64,000 bases of DNA from Xanthomonas sp. 10-10. Lineage in GTDB: Bacteria; Pseudomonadota; Gammaproteobacteria; Xanthomonadales; Xanthomonadaceae. The stretch covers positions 2,666,001 through 2,730,000 of the forward strand of contig NZ_CP144460.1 of the NCBI RefSeq assembly GCF_040182365.1. The letters are read 5' to 3'. How positions within the stretch are numbered: the stretch's first letter is position 1; each line of letters opens with the position of its first letter. Shown one piece after another: positions 17,456-27,173 of this stretch. Made by a program: the position numbers and the translations under genes. The notes under the pieces were generated by a model that ran no database searches, was not told the DNA's origin, and saw only the letters and a list, made by a program, of their open reading frames with translations.

Positions 17456-17682
17456 AGGCCTCTTCGCATCCCTCTTGAAGGCGGCGGATTGAGAGAGTAG
17501 TAGAAACCGTGTGCTTCTAAGTGGTTGGCGTCAGGGCGGTTTATCTGAGAGCTGCGAAGTCGAAGGCCCAGAAGACGTGCAGCGAACCTGGCGGATGATT
17601 GGCATGTACCAAATCGAGCACTGAATCGGCTGTCGTTGTTCGTCGCTCAAAGTCACGGCAACGACTCGCCGGGGCGGCAGCG

Positions 17683-17774
17683 TGGCCGGGGATTGGCGGA
17701 GAGCGGCACATGGACGTGCCGCGGCGGCGAGTCAGACAGGATGTCTGACCGAGCCGAGGAGCCGATCCCCGGAC
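17683..17774. repeat. Multi-hairpin (cloverleaf-like) intergenic element
   Basis: Outer arms CCGGGGAT and ATCCCCGG close a segment that contains two further perfect stems: GCGGCAC / GTGCCGC (17703-17722, 6-base loop) and GTCAGACA / TGTCTGAC (17731-17749, 3-base loop). It would fold as a branched DNA or RNA structure. No coding potential accompanies it. Confidence 0.75.
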
Positions 17775-18045
17775 GCGCTGTCGCTCTCACCGAAGCCAGC
17801 GAATAACAGCCGGATGATTGGCAGTGCCCGGAGAACCCGTACCCTTTCCCCCAACCCCCGCTCCGCGCCCCGGCCCGCGCTTGCGGCGCGGGCGCTCCAA
17901 GACACGCGTGCCCATGGCGCCCACGCTGTGCCTCCTCGCTCCGGCGGGAGAGGGGCGTCAGGCGGCTCATGAGGTTCAAGGCCCGAGCACGACGTGACAG
18001 CGGCGCCGTCGGCGCACCGCGACAAACTTCAGCCAGGCTGAATGA

Positions 18046-21000
18046 TCAAGACTCCAGCGCTGCGCTCGCCGGGGACGTGTGCGGCACCCCGCGCGCACGT
18101 CGTACCAGCGCTGCTGCGCCGCTGCTCATGTCGTCGAGAATCGCGTAGATCGTCGGCAGAAACAGCAGGCTCACCACCGTGGAAAACGCCAGGCCGCCGG
18201 CGATGGCGCGCGCCATCGGGAAGTACGGCGGGCCGTCGCTGAACATCGTGGTGCTGGTCAGCGAGATCGGCACCATCGCCAGGATCGCGGTTCCCATCGT
18301 CATCATGATCGGGCGCAAGCGCTCGCGTGAGCCTTCCACCAGCGCCTGCGTGCGGCCCATGCCACGGCGACGCAAATTGTTGATGTGCTCGATCATCACG
18401 ATGCCGTTGTTCACCACCACGCCCATCAGCACCAGGATGCCGATGAAGGACATGATGCCGAACGAGGTGCCGGTGATCCAGAACAGCCAGAACACGCCAA
18501 AGATCGAAAACAGCACGCCGCTCATGATGGCTGCCGGGAACAGCAGCGACTCGAACACCGCCGCCATCACCACGTAGATCATCACCAACGCGATTATCAG
18601 ATTGAATGCCATCTGGCCCATCGCTTCGCCGTCGTTCTGGTAATCGCCGCCGTCGAAGGTGTAGCTGTAGCCGGCCGGGAAACTCATCGCCTTGAGCGGC
18701 TTTTCCATCGCCGCACGTGCTTCCGGCACGGTGACTTTTTCGGCCAGATTGGCCTTGATGGTCAATGTGGTCTGACGATTGGTACGCCCGATCTGGGTGG
18801 CGGCCGGGCGAATCTGCACGTCCACCAGGCTCAGCAACGGCACGCTGCGGCCATCTTTTGTGCGCACGGTGAAGCCGGCCAGGTCTTCGGGCTTGCTTTG
18901 CTCGGCGCCGGCAAAACGCACCCACACCGGCACTTCATTGTCGCCACGACGGAATTCGCGCAACGGCGTACCGCGCAATGCCAGACCCACGAAACTGGCC
19001 ACCTGCTCCGCACTGAAGCCGAATGCAGCCGCGCGTTCGCGGTCTACCCGAATCGCCAGCTCGCTGGTGCGGTCGCCGGTATCCACATGCACGTCGCGCA
19101 ACTCCTTGCGTTGCGCCAGCAGCGGAATGACGTCGTCGGCCAGCGACTTGAGCGCTTCGGTGGAATCGCCAACCAACTGCACCTGCACGCCCTGGTTGCC
19201 GCTGCCGCCATCGCCCTGGTTGCCAATGCTGTAGTCGGCGCGCGCAGAGCGCGGCAGTTCCTTGCGAATCTTTTCCAGCAACGGCGGCAGATTCTTCACC
19301 TTGCTCGCGTCGAAGGTCACCACCGTATTGCTGCCTTCCACTTCGCTGAACCACGAATAGATCTGCGTGATGTGGTATTTGGCGCGATTGGCTTCGAGAT
19401 AATTTTCCACACGGCCGATCTCTTCGCCCAACTGCTCACGGGTGTAGGAGCCTTTCCACTGATACTGGATGAAGGCCTCGTTGCCCCCATCGCCGCCGAA
19501 CATGTCCACATTGGTCAGCTTCATCGGCACCAGGCTGATGGCGCTCACCAGGATGATGCCGGTCACGCTCCAGCCGCGATGGGCCAGCGTCCACGCCAGT
19601 ACCCGCGCATAGCGGCGTTGCAGTCTGGCGATCACGCCATGGTCGGAAGTCACCATGGGCGGCGTCTTCATGCGCGCGGACAGCATCGGGATCAGGCTGA
19701 TCGCCACCAGCCACGACGCCAACAGCGACACCGAAATGGTGATCGCGATCTGCGCCATGAAGATGGAGATGTTGTTTGTCTCGCCGAACAGGTTCGGCAC
19801 GAAGACGATGCAATGGCACAAGGTGCCGGCGCTGAGCGCGATCGCCACGCTGCGGGTGCCGAGCAGCGCCGCCAGTTGCGGCTGCCCGGGCATGCGCTCG
19901 CGTTCCTGGTAGATGCTTTCCACCACCACCACCGCGTTGTCCACCAGCATGCCGACCGCCAGCAACAAGCCCATCATGGTCAGGATGTTGAGCGTGACGC
20001 CGACGAAATACATGAAGCCCAGCGTGATCGCAAAGCAGATCGGGATCGCCAGCGTCACCATCAGCGTCGATGGCCAGTGGCGCAGGAAGAAGAACAACAC
20101 CGTGATCGACAACAACAGGCCCACCGCGCCGGCTTCGGCCAGTTCGGCCAGCGACGAGGTCACCGCCTTGCCCTGGTTGTCGATCACCTTGATCTGCACG
20201 TCGCGCATCGCAGGCTCGGCGCGAATGTCTTCGACCTCTTTCAGCGCAGCCTTGGACACTTCCACCAGATTGGCACTGCGCTCCTTGTAGACATCCAGGC
20301 CGATCGCCGGGCGCCCGTCCAGCCGCCGCCCGTAGTTCATGCGCGTGGGCTTGAGGCGTACCTGCGCAATATCGCCCAGGCGCAAGCCCTTGGCATTGAG
20401 TACGAGCTCACGCAGCTCCTGCAGATCGCGCAACTCGCCGATCGGCTGCACGCGGATGCGCTGCCCGTTGTCGTCGATCTGCCCGGCGGACACCGAGAAA
20501 TTGAGCTTGCCCAGCCGCTCGCTCAGGTCATTGAGGCTGAGATCGTGCGCGGTCAGGCGATCCGGCGCGATGGCGATCTCCACCTCGTTGGGCGGAGCCC
20601 CGGAAATTTCGACCTTCGCCACGCCGGGAATGCGTTCGATGCGCCGCTTGAACTCGCGGTCGAGCATGTCGTACGCACCGGTCAGGTCGGTCTGGCTGGC
20701 CAGGCGCACCTTGAGCACCGGCTCGTCGCTGCTGGACCACTTGAAGATATGGAAGCGCTGCAGATCGTCCGGAAAATCGTCGCGAATGGCATCCAGCCGC
20801 TCGCGGGCATCCGATGCGGCGATGGCGATATCGCGGTCCCAGTCGGAGAACTCGATAAAGATGTTGGCGCCGTCGGCGGTAGCGGTGGAGCGCATGCGCT
20901 TGATGCCGGTCATCGTGGCCAAGGCTTCTTCGGCCGGCCGCACCAGGTTGCGCTCCACCTCGTCCGGGGTGGAGCCGGTATACGGCAACTGCACGAACAG

Positions 21001-21132
21001 GAACGGCGCCGAGATATCCGGCAGCGCCTCCAACGGCAATCGGAAGGCGGCGATCAAGCCCACCACCACCAGCGACACGAAGCACATGATGGTGGTGACC
21101 GGACGACGAATGCTGAAAGCCGCAACGCTCAT
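18046..21132 (-). CDS. RND efflux permease (second of the pair)
   Basis: A 1028-residue inner-membrane proton antiporter of the AcrB/HAE type with 12 predicted helices and two large periplasmic loops. It opens with FSIRRPVTTIMCFVSLVVVG. The helix-4 proton-relay motif reads GMLVDNAVVVVE (near residue 395), that is Asp-Asn rather than Asp-Asp. It overlaps the upstream permease gene by ATGA and is third in the operon adaptor-permease-permease. The pair probably forms a mixed trimer with its partner, as MdtB/MdtC do. Substrates are unknown. No outer-membrane channel gene is adjacent. Confidence 0.9.
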   Translation of the reverse strand: MSVAAFSIRRPVTTIMCFVSLVVVGLIAAFRLPLEALPDISAPFLFVQLPYTGSTPDEVERNLVRPAEEALATMTGIKRMRSTATADGANIFIEFSDWDRDIAIAASDARERLDAIRDDFPDDLQRFHIFKWSSSDEPVLKVRLASQTDLTGAYDMLDREFKRRIERIPGVAKVEISGAPPNEVEIAIAPDRLTAHDLSLNDLSERLGKLNFSVSAGQIDDNGQRIRVQPIGELRDLQELRELVLNAKGLRLGDIAQVRLKPTRMNYGRRLDGRPAIGLDVYKERSANLVEVSKAALKEVEDIRAEPAMRDVQIKVIDNQGKAVTSSLAELAEAGAVGLLLSITVLFFFLRHWPSTLMVTLAIPICFAITLGFMYFVGVTLNILTMMGLLLAVGMLVDNAVVVVESIYQERERMPGQPQLAALLGTRSVAIALSAGTLCHCIVFVPNLFGETNNISIFMAQIAITISVSLLASWLVAISLIPMLSARMKTPPMVTSDHGVIARLQRRYARVLAWTLAHRGWSVTGIILVSAISLVPMKLTNVDMFGGDGGNEAFIQYQWKGSYTREQLGEEIGRVENYLEANRAKYHITQIYSWFSEVEGSNTVVTFDASKVKNLPPLLEKIRKELPRSARADYSIGNQGDGGSGNQGVQVQLVGDSTEALKSLADDVIPLLAQRKELRDVHVDTGDRTSELAIRVDRERAAAFGFSAEQVASFVGLALRGTPLREFRRGDNEVPVWVRFAGAEQSKPEDLAGFTVRTKDGRSVPLLSLVDVQIRPAATQIGRTNRQTTLTIKANLAEKVTVPEARAAMEKPLKAMSFPAGYSYTFDGGDYQNDGEAMGQMAFNLIIALVMIYVVMAAVFESLLFPAAIMSGVLFSIFGVFWLFWITGTSFGIMSFIGILVLMGVVVNNGIVMIEHINNLRRRGMGRTQALVEGSRERLRPIMMTMGTAILAMVPISLTSTTMFSDGPPYFPMARAIAGGLAFSTVVSLLFLPTIYAILDDMSSGAAALVRRARGVPHTSPASAALES

Positions 21133-24100
21133 AGCGCCTCCAGCCCGTCGGTGGTCTGGTGTGCCTGCGCCTGCTGCCGCGCCATGCGCCGCCCGCGCTC
21201 CAGGTAGTAGGCATCGGCGCGGCGATCCAGCAGGTCGTACACCACCGGGATCACCAGCAGCGTCAGCAGCGTGGACACCAGCAAGCCGCCGATCACGGTG
21301 ATCGCCATCGGTGCACGCACCTCAGCGCCCTCGCCCATCGCCACCGCCAGCGGCAGGAAGCCGAACAGGGTGCACAGCGTGGTCATGATGATCGGCCGCA
21401 AACGCGAACGTGCCCCCTCGATCAGCGCCTCGCGCTTGGGCACGCCCTCTTCGCGCAACTGGTTGACCTTGTCGATCAGGATGATGGCGTTCTTGGTCAC
21501 CAGGCCCACCAGCAGGATCAAGCCGATGAACACCACCACCGACACCGGCTTGCCGGTCATCAGCAGCGCCAGCACCGCGCCCACCATCGCCAGCGGAATG
21601 GTGAACAGGATGACGAACGGATGCAGCAGCGATTCGAACTGCGACGCCATCACCAGATAGACCAGGAAGATCGCCAGCCCGAACGCGAACAGCAGCGACT
21701 TCACCGACTGCGCCAGCTCCTCGCCCTGCCCGCCGATATGCATGCCCACACCCGCAGCCAACGGGTCCTTGCGCACCAGCGTCTCCACTTCGCGCACCGC
21801 ACCGCCCAGGTCGATGTCCTTCAGGCTGGCCGACACGATGGCCACGCGGGTCTGATCGGCGCGATGGATCTCGCTCGGGCCGGTCGTCGCCAGCACCTCG
21901 GCCACCGCAGCCAGACGTACCGGCCGGCTGCTGCCCGGATTGACGATCAGCTGGCGAATCGCATCCACGCTCGCACGGTCGCTGTGCTGCGCACGCACCA
22001 GCACATCGATCTTGCGATCACGGAAGCTGTAGCGCGTGGCGACATCGCCACGCACCTTCTTGACGATGACATCGGCGATCTGGCGCGTGGTCAGCCCCAG
22101 CGCACCGGCGCGCTCCTGATCGAAGCGGATCTGGATTTCCGGAAAGCCCTCTTCCACCGTCGACTTGACGTCGGCGTAGTGTCCATTGGCGCGCAGCATC
22201 GCGGCCAGTTTTTGCCCTGCACGCTCCAGCTCGCCCAGATCCTGCCCGCGCAATTCCACTTCCAGCGGCGTGGAGAAGCTGAACAACGCCGGCCGTGCGA
22301 AATCCACCTGCGCGCCGGGATGCCCGACCATGCTGCTGCGCAACCGCTGCGTCGCCGCCGCTTCCACTTCCGGGCTCCCGCCGCCAGCCATCACCACGGT
22401 GAGCTTGCCGATGTTCTCCCCGCTTTCGGTGGGGTTGGCATCCAACCGCGTACCACTGCCGCTCACGCCATACAACGAGGCGATGCCCGGGTCCTTGTCG
22501 TGCGCCAGCTGCAACTCGCGCACCAAGGCATCGGTCTGCGCCAACGGCGTGCCGGATGGCAGCTTCACCGTCATTTCGAAGCGATCCTGCGCCAGCTGCG
22601 GGATCAGGTCCGCGCCCAGCATCGGCACCAGCAACACAGTGCCGACAAACGCCGCCGCCGCCAGTCCCAGTACCAGACCGGGCCGCCGCAACGCCGCCGG
22701 CAGCATCGCCAGATAGCCGCGTTCGGCACGGCCGTACGGCGCCATCGCCAGGTCGCTGGCCTTGCGCATCACCGGCGACACCACCCGCGCGAGGCCACGC
22801 CATAGCTTGACCACTGCCCACGCTGCACCGAAGAACGCATAGCGCACGCTTGCGCCCGCACCGCGCCGACCGGCAGCCACCGGCTTGAGCCAGCGTTGTT
22901 CGGGCTTCCAGTCCGGATGGCCTGGCTCATCCGGGAACGCCATCGGCGGAGCGCCCTTGAGCGAACTCAGCATCGGGATCAGCGTCATCGACACCACCAG
23001 CGAGATCGCGATCGCGATCGCCACGGTCATCGCCTGGTCGCGGAACAGCTGCCCGGCGATGCCCTCCACGAACACCAGCGGCAGGAACACCGCGATCGTG
23101 GTCAAGGTGGACGCCATCACCGCCATGCTGACTTCGCGGGTGCCGGCGATCGCCGCATCCAGCACGCTCAAGCCACGTTCGCGCGCCTTGGCGATGCTTT
23201 CCAGCACCACGATCGAATCGTCCACCACCAGGCCGGTGGCCAGCGCCAGCCCACCCAGCGACATCACGTTGAGACTCAGGCCCAACTGGCCCATGAAGAA
23301 GAACGTGGTGATGATCGACACCGGCAGCGACAGGCTGATCACGAAGGTGCTCCAGCCATCGCGCAGGAACAGGAAGATGATCACGATCGCCAGCACGCCG
23401 CCGATTACCGCATCCTTCTTGACGTCGCTGATCGCGTGCTCGATGAAGTGCGACTGGTCCTCGATGGTGGTGATCTCCACATCGCCGGGCAAGCTCGCCT
23501 TCAACTGCTCCAGCCGCTTGCGCAGCGCAGCGGCGGTGGAGACGGTGTTGGCGTCGCCTTCCTTGTAGATCGCCAGCTCCACCGCCTCCTTGCCGCCCAG
23601 GCGGATGATCGCCTCGCGCTCCTTGTAGCCCTGCCGCACGTCGGCCACATCCTTCAGCCGCACCGGCATGCCGCCGGCGATGCTGCTGCTGGACGCCGAC
23701 GAGGTGCTCTGCACTTCGGCCGCCGCAGCTAATGCCGCCTGCGAACCGGTGGACGCGGCAATCGCATACATCTGCTGCATCGCCGCCTGCGCCGCGCTGC
23801 CGCTGCTGCTCTGCGTGGTGACCAGCATGTTGCGGATCTCGTCCAGATCCACGAACTGGTTGACCGTTCGCACCAGGTAGCGCTGCGAACCTTCTTCCAG
23901 CCGGCCGCCGGAGATGTTGACGTTCTCTTCCTTGAGCCGGGTGATCACGTTGTCGATCGGCAGGTTGAGCTGTGCGAGTTTTTGCTGATCGATATCCACC
24001 TGGATCTCGTCTTCCAGGCCACCGCCGACCTTGACCGCCGCCACGCCGGCCACCGGTTCGAGCTTCTTTTTCAGGTCTTCGTCGGCATAGCGGCGCAGGC

Positions 24101-24638
24101 CGGTGAGCTGACGGATCGCATCGTTGTCGGAGGCCGGCGCCTGTTTGGGCGACAACGCAAGGCGCATGATCGGTTCGGTGGAGGGATTGAAGCGCAGCAG
24201 CACCGGCGGCTTGGTTTCCAGCGGCAGCGACAGCGCTTCCATCTTGTCGCGCACTTCCAGGCTGGCCTGGTCCATGTTGGTGCCCCAGGCGAATTCCAGC
24301 ACCACATCGCTTTGCCCGGTGCGCGAGATCGACTTGAGCTTGCGCAGGTTCTTGACCACGCCAACGGCTTCTTCCACCGGCTCGGTCACCAGCGTTTCGA
24401 TTTCCGCCGGCGCTGCGCCGGTGTATTCGGTGCGCACGGTCAGCGTGGGATAGCTCAGATCCGGCAGCAGATTGACCTTGAGGCTGCGCAGTGCGATCAG
24501 GCCGAACAACAGCATGGTCACGGTGATCATCGCGATGGTCACCCGCCGTCGTGTGGCGAAGACCACCAGCCCGCCACCGCCGGGCAATGGCGCATGCGGG
24601 TCATGCACGGGTCCGTGCGGGTTGCCGTGATCGCTCAT
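21129..24638 (-). CDS. RND efflux permease with two insertions (first of the pair)
   Basis: A 1169-residue AcrB-type permease, about 130 residues longer than usual. The extra length comes from a low-complexity Ser/Ala/Gln insert in the first periplasmic loop (about residues 272-322) and an extended cytoplasmic segment between the two halves (about 555-645). The helix-4 motif is GLVVDDSIVVLE, with the usual Asp-Asp pair. It overlaps the adaptor gene upstream and the second permease downstream by 4 bases each, so all three are translationally coupled. Confidence 0.92.
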   Translation of the reverse strand: MSDHGNPHGPVHDPHAPLPGGGGLVVFATRRRVTIAMITVTMLLFGLIALRSLKVNLLPDLSYPTLTVRTEYTGAAPAEIETLVTEPVEEAVGVVKNLRKLKSISRTGQSDVVLEFAWGTNMDQASLEVRDKMEALSLPLETKPPVLLRFNPSTEPIMRLALSPKQAPASDNDAIRQLTGLRRYADEDLKKKLEPVAGVAAVKVGGGLEDEIQVDIDQQKLAQLNLPIDNVITRLKEENVNISGGRLEEGSQRYLVRTVNQFVDLDEIRNMLVTTQSSSGSAAQAAMQQMYAIAASTGSQAALAAAAEVQSTSSASSSSIAGGMPVRLKDVADVRQGYKEREAIIRLGGKEAVELAIYKEGDANTVSTAAALRKRLEQLKASLPGDVEITTIEDQSHFIEHAISDVKKDAVIGGVLAIVIIFLFLRDGWSTFVISLSLPVSIITTFFFMGQLGLSLNVMSLGGLALATGLVVDDSIVVLESIAKARERGLSVLDAAIAGTREVSMAVMASTLTTIAVFLPLVFVEGIAGQLFRDQAMTVAIAIAISLVVSMTLIPMLSSLKGAPPMAFPDEPGHPDWKPEQRWLKPVAAGRRGAGASVRYAFFGAAWAVVKLWRGLARVVSPVMRKASDLAMAPYGRAERGYLAMLPAALRRPGLVLGLAAAAFVGTVLLVPMLGADLIPQLAQDRFEMTVKLPSGTPLAQTDALVRELQLAHDKDPGIASLYGVSGSGTRLDANPTESGENIGKLTVVMAGGGSPEVEAAATQRLRSSMVGHPGAQVDFARPALFSFSTPLEVELRGQDLGELERAGQKLAAMLRANGHYADVKSTVEEGFPEIQIRFDQERAGALGLTTRQIADVIVKKVRGDVATRYSFRDRKIDVLVRAQHSDRASVDAIRQLIVNPGSSRPVRLAAVAEVLATTGPSEIHRADQTRVAIVSASLKDIDLGGAVREVETLVRKDPLAAGVGMHIGGQGEELAQSVKSLLFAFGLAIFLVYLVMASQFESLLHPFVILFTIPLAMVGAVLALLMTGKPVSVVVFIGLILLVGLVTKNAIILIDKVNQLREEGVPKREALIEGARSRLRPIIMTTLCTLFGFLPLAVAMGEGAEVRAPMAITVIGGLLVSTLLTLLVIPVVYDLLDRRADAYYLERGRRMARQQAQAHQTTDGLEAL

Positions 24639-25765
24639 GAGCGCTTCCCATCACTGCCGGTTGCCGGCGCCGCAGCCGCCACCGGCTTGCGGTCGGGCTG
24701 GCCGATGACCTGCACCGCAGTGCCGTCGCGCAGCGCCACCTTGCCGGCGGTCACCACCTGGTCGCCTTCCTTCAGGCCCTGCCGCACTTCCAGCCACGGG
24801 CCTTCGGCGTAACCGAGTTTCACCGGCACCCGCGCTGCCTTGCCATTGCGCACCACGAATACCGCCGGCTCACCGTCGTCCAGCAACGCCAGACGCGGGA
24901 TCACCAGGGCATCCTTGCGCTGGTCGTAATCGATGCGGATGCGCCCGAACATGCCGGGCTGCAGCGACTCGGCGCCCTTGCCGAACGCACACACCACGCG
25001 GAACGTCCCGCTCCCCGAATCCACCACCGGCGCAATGCGATCCACCTTGCCCATGAACTGCTGGCCCGGCAGCGCATCGGCCAGCAGGGTCACCGGCTGG
25101 CCGGATTTCAATGTCGCCAGTTCGCGTTCGGGCACGTTGAGCGTGGCTTCCAGCTGCGAGTCGTCGACGATGCGAAAGATCGGTGTATTGATCTGCACGA
25201 AGTTGCCGGTCTTGATCGAACGCGAGGCGATCACGCCGGAAATCGGCGCCTGCACCGTGGTGTAGGACAGCTCCAGCGATGCCAGGCGATGCTGCGCACG
25301 GCTGTTTTCCACATCGAACTTGAGCTGGTCCACATCGGCCGCGCTCACCAGCTGCTGGCCGACCAGTTGCGTCGCACGGCGGTAGCTGTTTTCCAGCTTG
25401 CGCAGCTGCGCTTCGCTCTGTGCGACGGCCAGATGCGCGCGGTCCGGGTCCAGTCGCACCAGCGCCTGGCCGGCCGACACCTTCTGGCCTTCTTCCACCA
25501 TCACCGCCAATGCCACGCCGGACGTCTTGGCCACCACCTGCGCCTCGGCGCGCGGCTCCAGCGCGGCGGTACCCGTATAGCTAGCGGCTACTGCGCGACG
25601 TGCTGCCTTGGCGGTTTCCACCGGCACCGCGTCCACGGCCTTTTTTTCTTCTGCGGCCTTGGCCTCTCCATCGCCGGTCTTGCAGCCGCCCAACAGCAGG
25701 CTGGTGGAGATCAATACTGCGGCGCAGATTCCGCTGCGGCCGGGCAAGAAGAAGAGTGGCGACAT
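24635..25765 (-). CDS. RND periplasmic adaptor lipoprotein
   Basis: A 376-residue membrane-fusion protein. The signal sequence ends in the lipobox LLLGGC, so the mature protein should be anchored by a lipidated Cys28. It shows the usual order of barrel-sandwich, hairpin (about 115-155) and beta-barrel, with AQVVAKTSGVALAVMVEEGQ and VQAPISGVIASR as the lipoyl-like half motifs. It is the first gene of the operon and links the two RND permeases to an outer-membrane channel encoded elsewhere. It is divergent from the cytochrome gene at 25970. Confidence 0.92.
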   Translation of the reverse strand: MSPLFFLPGRSGICAAVLISTSLLLGGCKTGDGEAKAAEEKKAVDAVPVETAKAARRAVAASYTGTAALEPRAEAQVVAKTSGVALAVMVEEGQKVSAGQALVRLDPDRAHLAVAQSEAQLRKLENSYRRATQLVGQQLVSAADVDQLKFDVENSRAQHRLASLELSYTTVQAPISGVIASRSIKTGNFVQINTPIFRIVDDSQLEATLNVPERELATLKSGQPVTLLADALPGQQFMGKVDRIAPVVDSGSGTFRVVCAFGKGAESLQPGMFGRIRIDYDQRKDALVIPRLALLDDGEPAVFVVRNGKAARVPVKLGYAEGPWLEVRQGLKEGDQVVTAGKVALRDGTAVQVIGQPDRKPVAAAAPATGSDGKRS

Positions 25766-25969
25766 CGTCGTGTCCTAGTGGATGCGTGAACAGGTGTTGT
25801 AGGCAAGTAGACCACCCGAACATGCATGTCGCCAATGCGCCAAAGGTCATGGTCTGTTCAACTTCGCGTATTCACCCCGTTTGCGCCACGCCAAATCGCA
25901 GGCATACTCGGTCCGGTTCCGTCACGCCCCCACGTGCGGACGCTCAATCAGTCTTCCGGATACGAAACC

Positions 25970-26368
25970 ATGCGCCCGCAGCCGCTCGCCGCTTGTCTCG
26001 CTCTGGTCGTCTTCCTGCCGTTTGGGGGCGCATCAGCGACACCGTCAGTCACGCCAGCAGTCCCGGCCACGCCGGCGCCTGCCGCCGCACCTGCTGCCTC
26101 CGCGCCCGCAGCCCCGACCGGCAATCCCTCCAATGGCCGTCTGCTGGCGTATACCTGCCAGGGCTGCCACGGCGTGACCGGCTACAAGAACGCCTATCCC
26201 AGTTACCGCGTGCCCAAGATCGGCGGCCAGTCCAGTCAGTATCTGACCCAGGCATTGACCGAGTACCGCCAGGGCAAGCGCAAACACCCGACCATGCAGG
26301 CGCAGGCGCAGAGTTTCTCCGAGCAGGACATCGCCGACATCTCCGCCTTCCTGTCCACCCTCAAGTAA
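25970..26368 (+). CDS. Small exported c-type cytochrome
   Basis: A 132-residue protein with a signal peptide (about residues 1-23), an Ala/Pro-rich linker (24-54) and one cytochrome c domain. The heme motif CQGCH is at 63-67, and Met108 in KHPTMQ is the likely axial ligand. The EYRxGKRxHPTM block is like one half of a cytochrome c4. It probably carries electrons in the periplasm. ATG 25970 begins the signal peptide. The next cytochrome gene starts 8 bases after it ends, so the two form an operon. Confidence 0.88.
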   Translation: MRPQPLAACLALVVFLPFGGASATPSVTPAVPATPAPAAAPAASAPAAPTGNPSNGRLLAYTCQGCHGVTGYKNAYPSYRVPKIGGQSSQYLTQALTEYRQGKRKHPTMQAQAQSFSEQDIADISAFLSTLK

Positions 26369-26376
26369 GCGCCCAC

Positions 26377-26838
26377 ATGCCGAACGCCCTGCACGCTCCG
26401 CGTCTAGCCATCGTCCTGGTCGCTGCCCTGATGATGGCGGCCTGTTCCCAATCCCAGGTCGAATCCACCGATCACTCCGCCGGCGATGCCGGCCATGCCA
26501 GCGGCGAACACGGCTCTGGCTCCTCTGCCGGCCTGCCCACCGGTCGCGCCGACGCCGGCGACAAACTCGCGCATGCCAAGGGCAAGGCTACCGGCCAGAG
26601 CTGCGTGGATTGCCATGGTGCCGATGGCAATGCACCGATCGACCCCAGCTATCCCAAGCTCGGCGGCCAGTACGGCGACTATCTTGCGCATGCGCTGCAG
26701 GCCTATCGCAGCGGCGATCGCCAGCACCCGCTGATGACTGCGCAGGCCACCGCATTGAGCGATCAGGACATCGCTGACCTCGCCGCCTACTTCGGCGCTC
26801 GGCCGACGCAGCTGCGCGATCTGCATGGCGTCAAGTAA
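26377..26838 (+). CDS. Lipoprotein c-type cytochrome
   Basis: A 153-residue protein with a lipoprotein signal (LVAALMMAAC, lipidated Cys23), a His/Ser/Gly-rich linker (24-60) and a cytochrome c domain with heme motif CVDCH (76-80). Met120 in RQHPLM is the likely axial ligand. The domain is clearly related to the one just upstream. Together the pair resembles a split two-domain cytochrome c4 with one soluble and one membrane-tethered part. Redox partners are not encoded nearby. Confidence 0.88.
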   Translation: MPNALHAPRLAIVLVAALMMAACSQSQVESTDHSAGDAGHASGEHGSGSSAGLPTGRADAGDKLAHAKGKATGQSCVDCHGADGNAPIDPSYPKLGGQYGDYLAHALQAYRSGDRQHPLMTAQATALSDQDIADLAAYFGARPTQLRDLHGVK

Positions 26839-26893
26839 GTGGCAGGCAGCGCTGCCGAGCGCACGCGCCGTCTCAACCGGAATGAAAAAGCGC

Positions 26894-26922
26894 TTGCGCG
26901 AACATTAACAGGTCGCTATCAT
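26894..26922 (+). promoter_or_regulatory. Promoter of the first tRNA-Ala/Glu unit
   Basis: TTGCGC and TATCAT are separated by 17 bases and lie 17 bases before tRNA-Ala, fitting a sigma-70 promoter. Confidence 0.65.
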
Positions 26923-26939
26923 TTCGTTCTCAGTTTCGT

Positions 26940-27015
26940 GGGGCCATAGCTCAGCTGGGAGAGCGCCTGCATGGCATGCAGGAGGTCGGCGGTTCGATCC
27001 CGCCTGGCTCCACCA
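26940..27015 (+). tRNA. tRNA-Ala (GGC), copy 1
   Basis: A 76-base cloverleaf with acceptor GGGGCCA / TGGCTCC, D-arm, anticodon stem CCTGC / GCAGG around loop ATGGCAT (anticodon GGC) and T-arm with TTCGATC; CCA is encoded. It is identical to the copy at 27718 and co-transcribed with tRNA-Glu. Confidence 0.97.
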
Positions 27016-27062
27016 CTTCAGACATTAGGCCGTCTGAAATGACAACTCAGGTTTTGATCTGC

Positions 27063-27138
27063 GTCCCCATCGTCTAGAGGCCTAGGACACCACCCTTTCA
27101 CGGTGGACACCGGGGTTCGAATCCCCGTGGGGACGCCA
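27063..27138 (+). tRNA. tRNA-Glu (TTC), copy 1
   Basis: A 76-base cloverleaf with acceptor GTCCCCA / TGGGGAC, anticodon stem CCACC / GGTGG around loop CTTTCAC (anticodon TTC), discriminator G and encoded CCA. It is followed at once by an intrinsic terminator and identical to the copy at 27840. Confidence 0.97.
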
Positions 27139-27145
27139 ATCATCC

Positions 27146-27173
27146 AAAAACCCCGGCTTTGCCGGGGTTTTTT
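27146..27173 (+). terminator. Intrinsic terminator of tRNA unit 1
   Basis: CCCCGGC-TTT-GCCGGGG followed by six T, 8 bases after tRNA-Glu. Flanking A and T runs extend the stem. Confidence 0.93.

Larger units (their letters stand above)
17063..18045. other. 983-base gene-free region rich in structured repeats
   Basis: Between eda and the RND operon no frame has a ribosome-binding site or recognisable product; the longest are Arg/Ser/Pro-rich and typical of random GC-rich sequence. The region instead holds direct repeats (17136-17226), a 21-bp inverted repeat (17263-17354), a stable hairpin (17435-17455) and a multi-hairpin element (17683-17774), listed separately. The final 150 bases are C-rich with a decayed palindromic look. 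Confidence 0.7.

Noticed and set aside
17653-17979. 108-codon frame in the eda-RND gap
   Set aside because: Arg/Ser/Pro-rich random composition; it covers the multi-hairpin element and lacks a ribosome-binding site.
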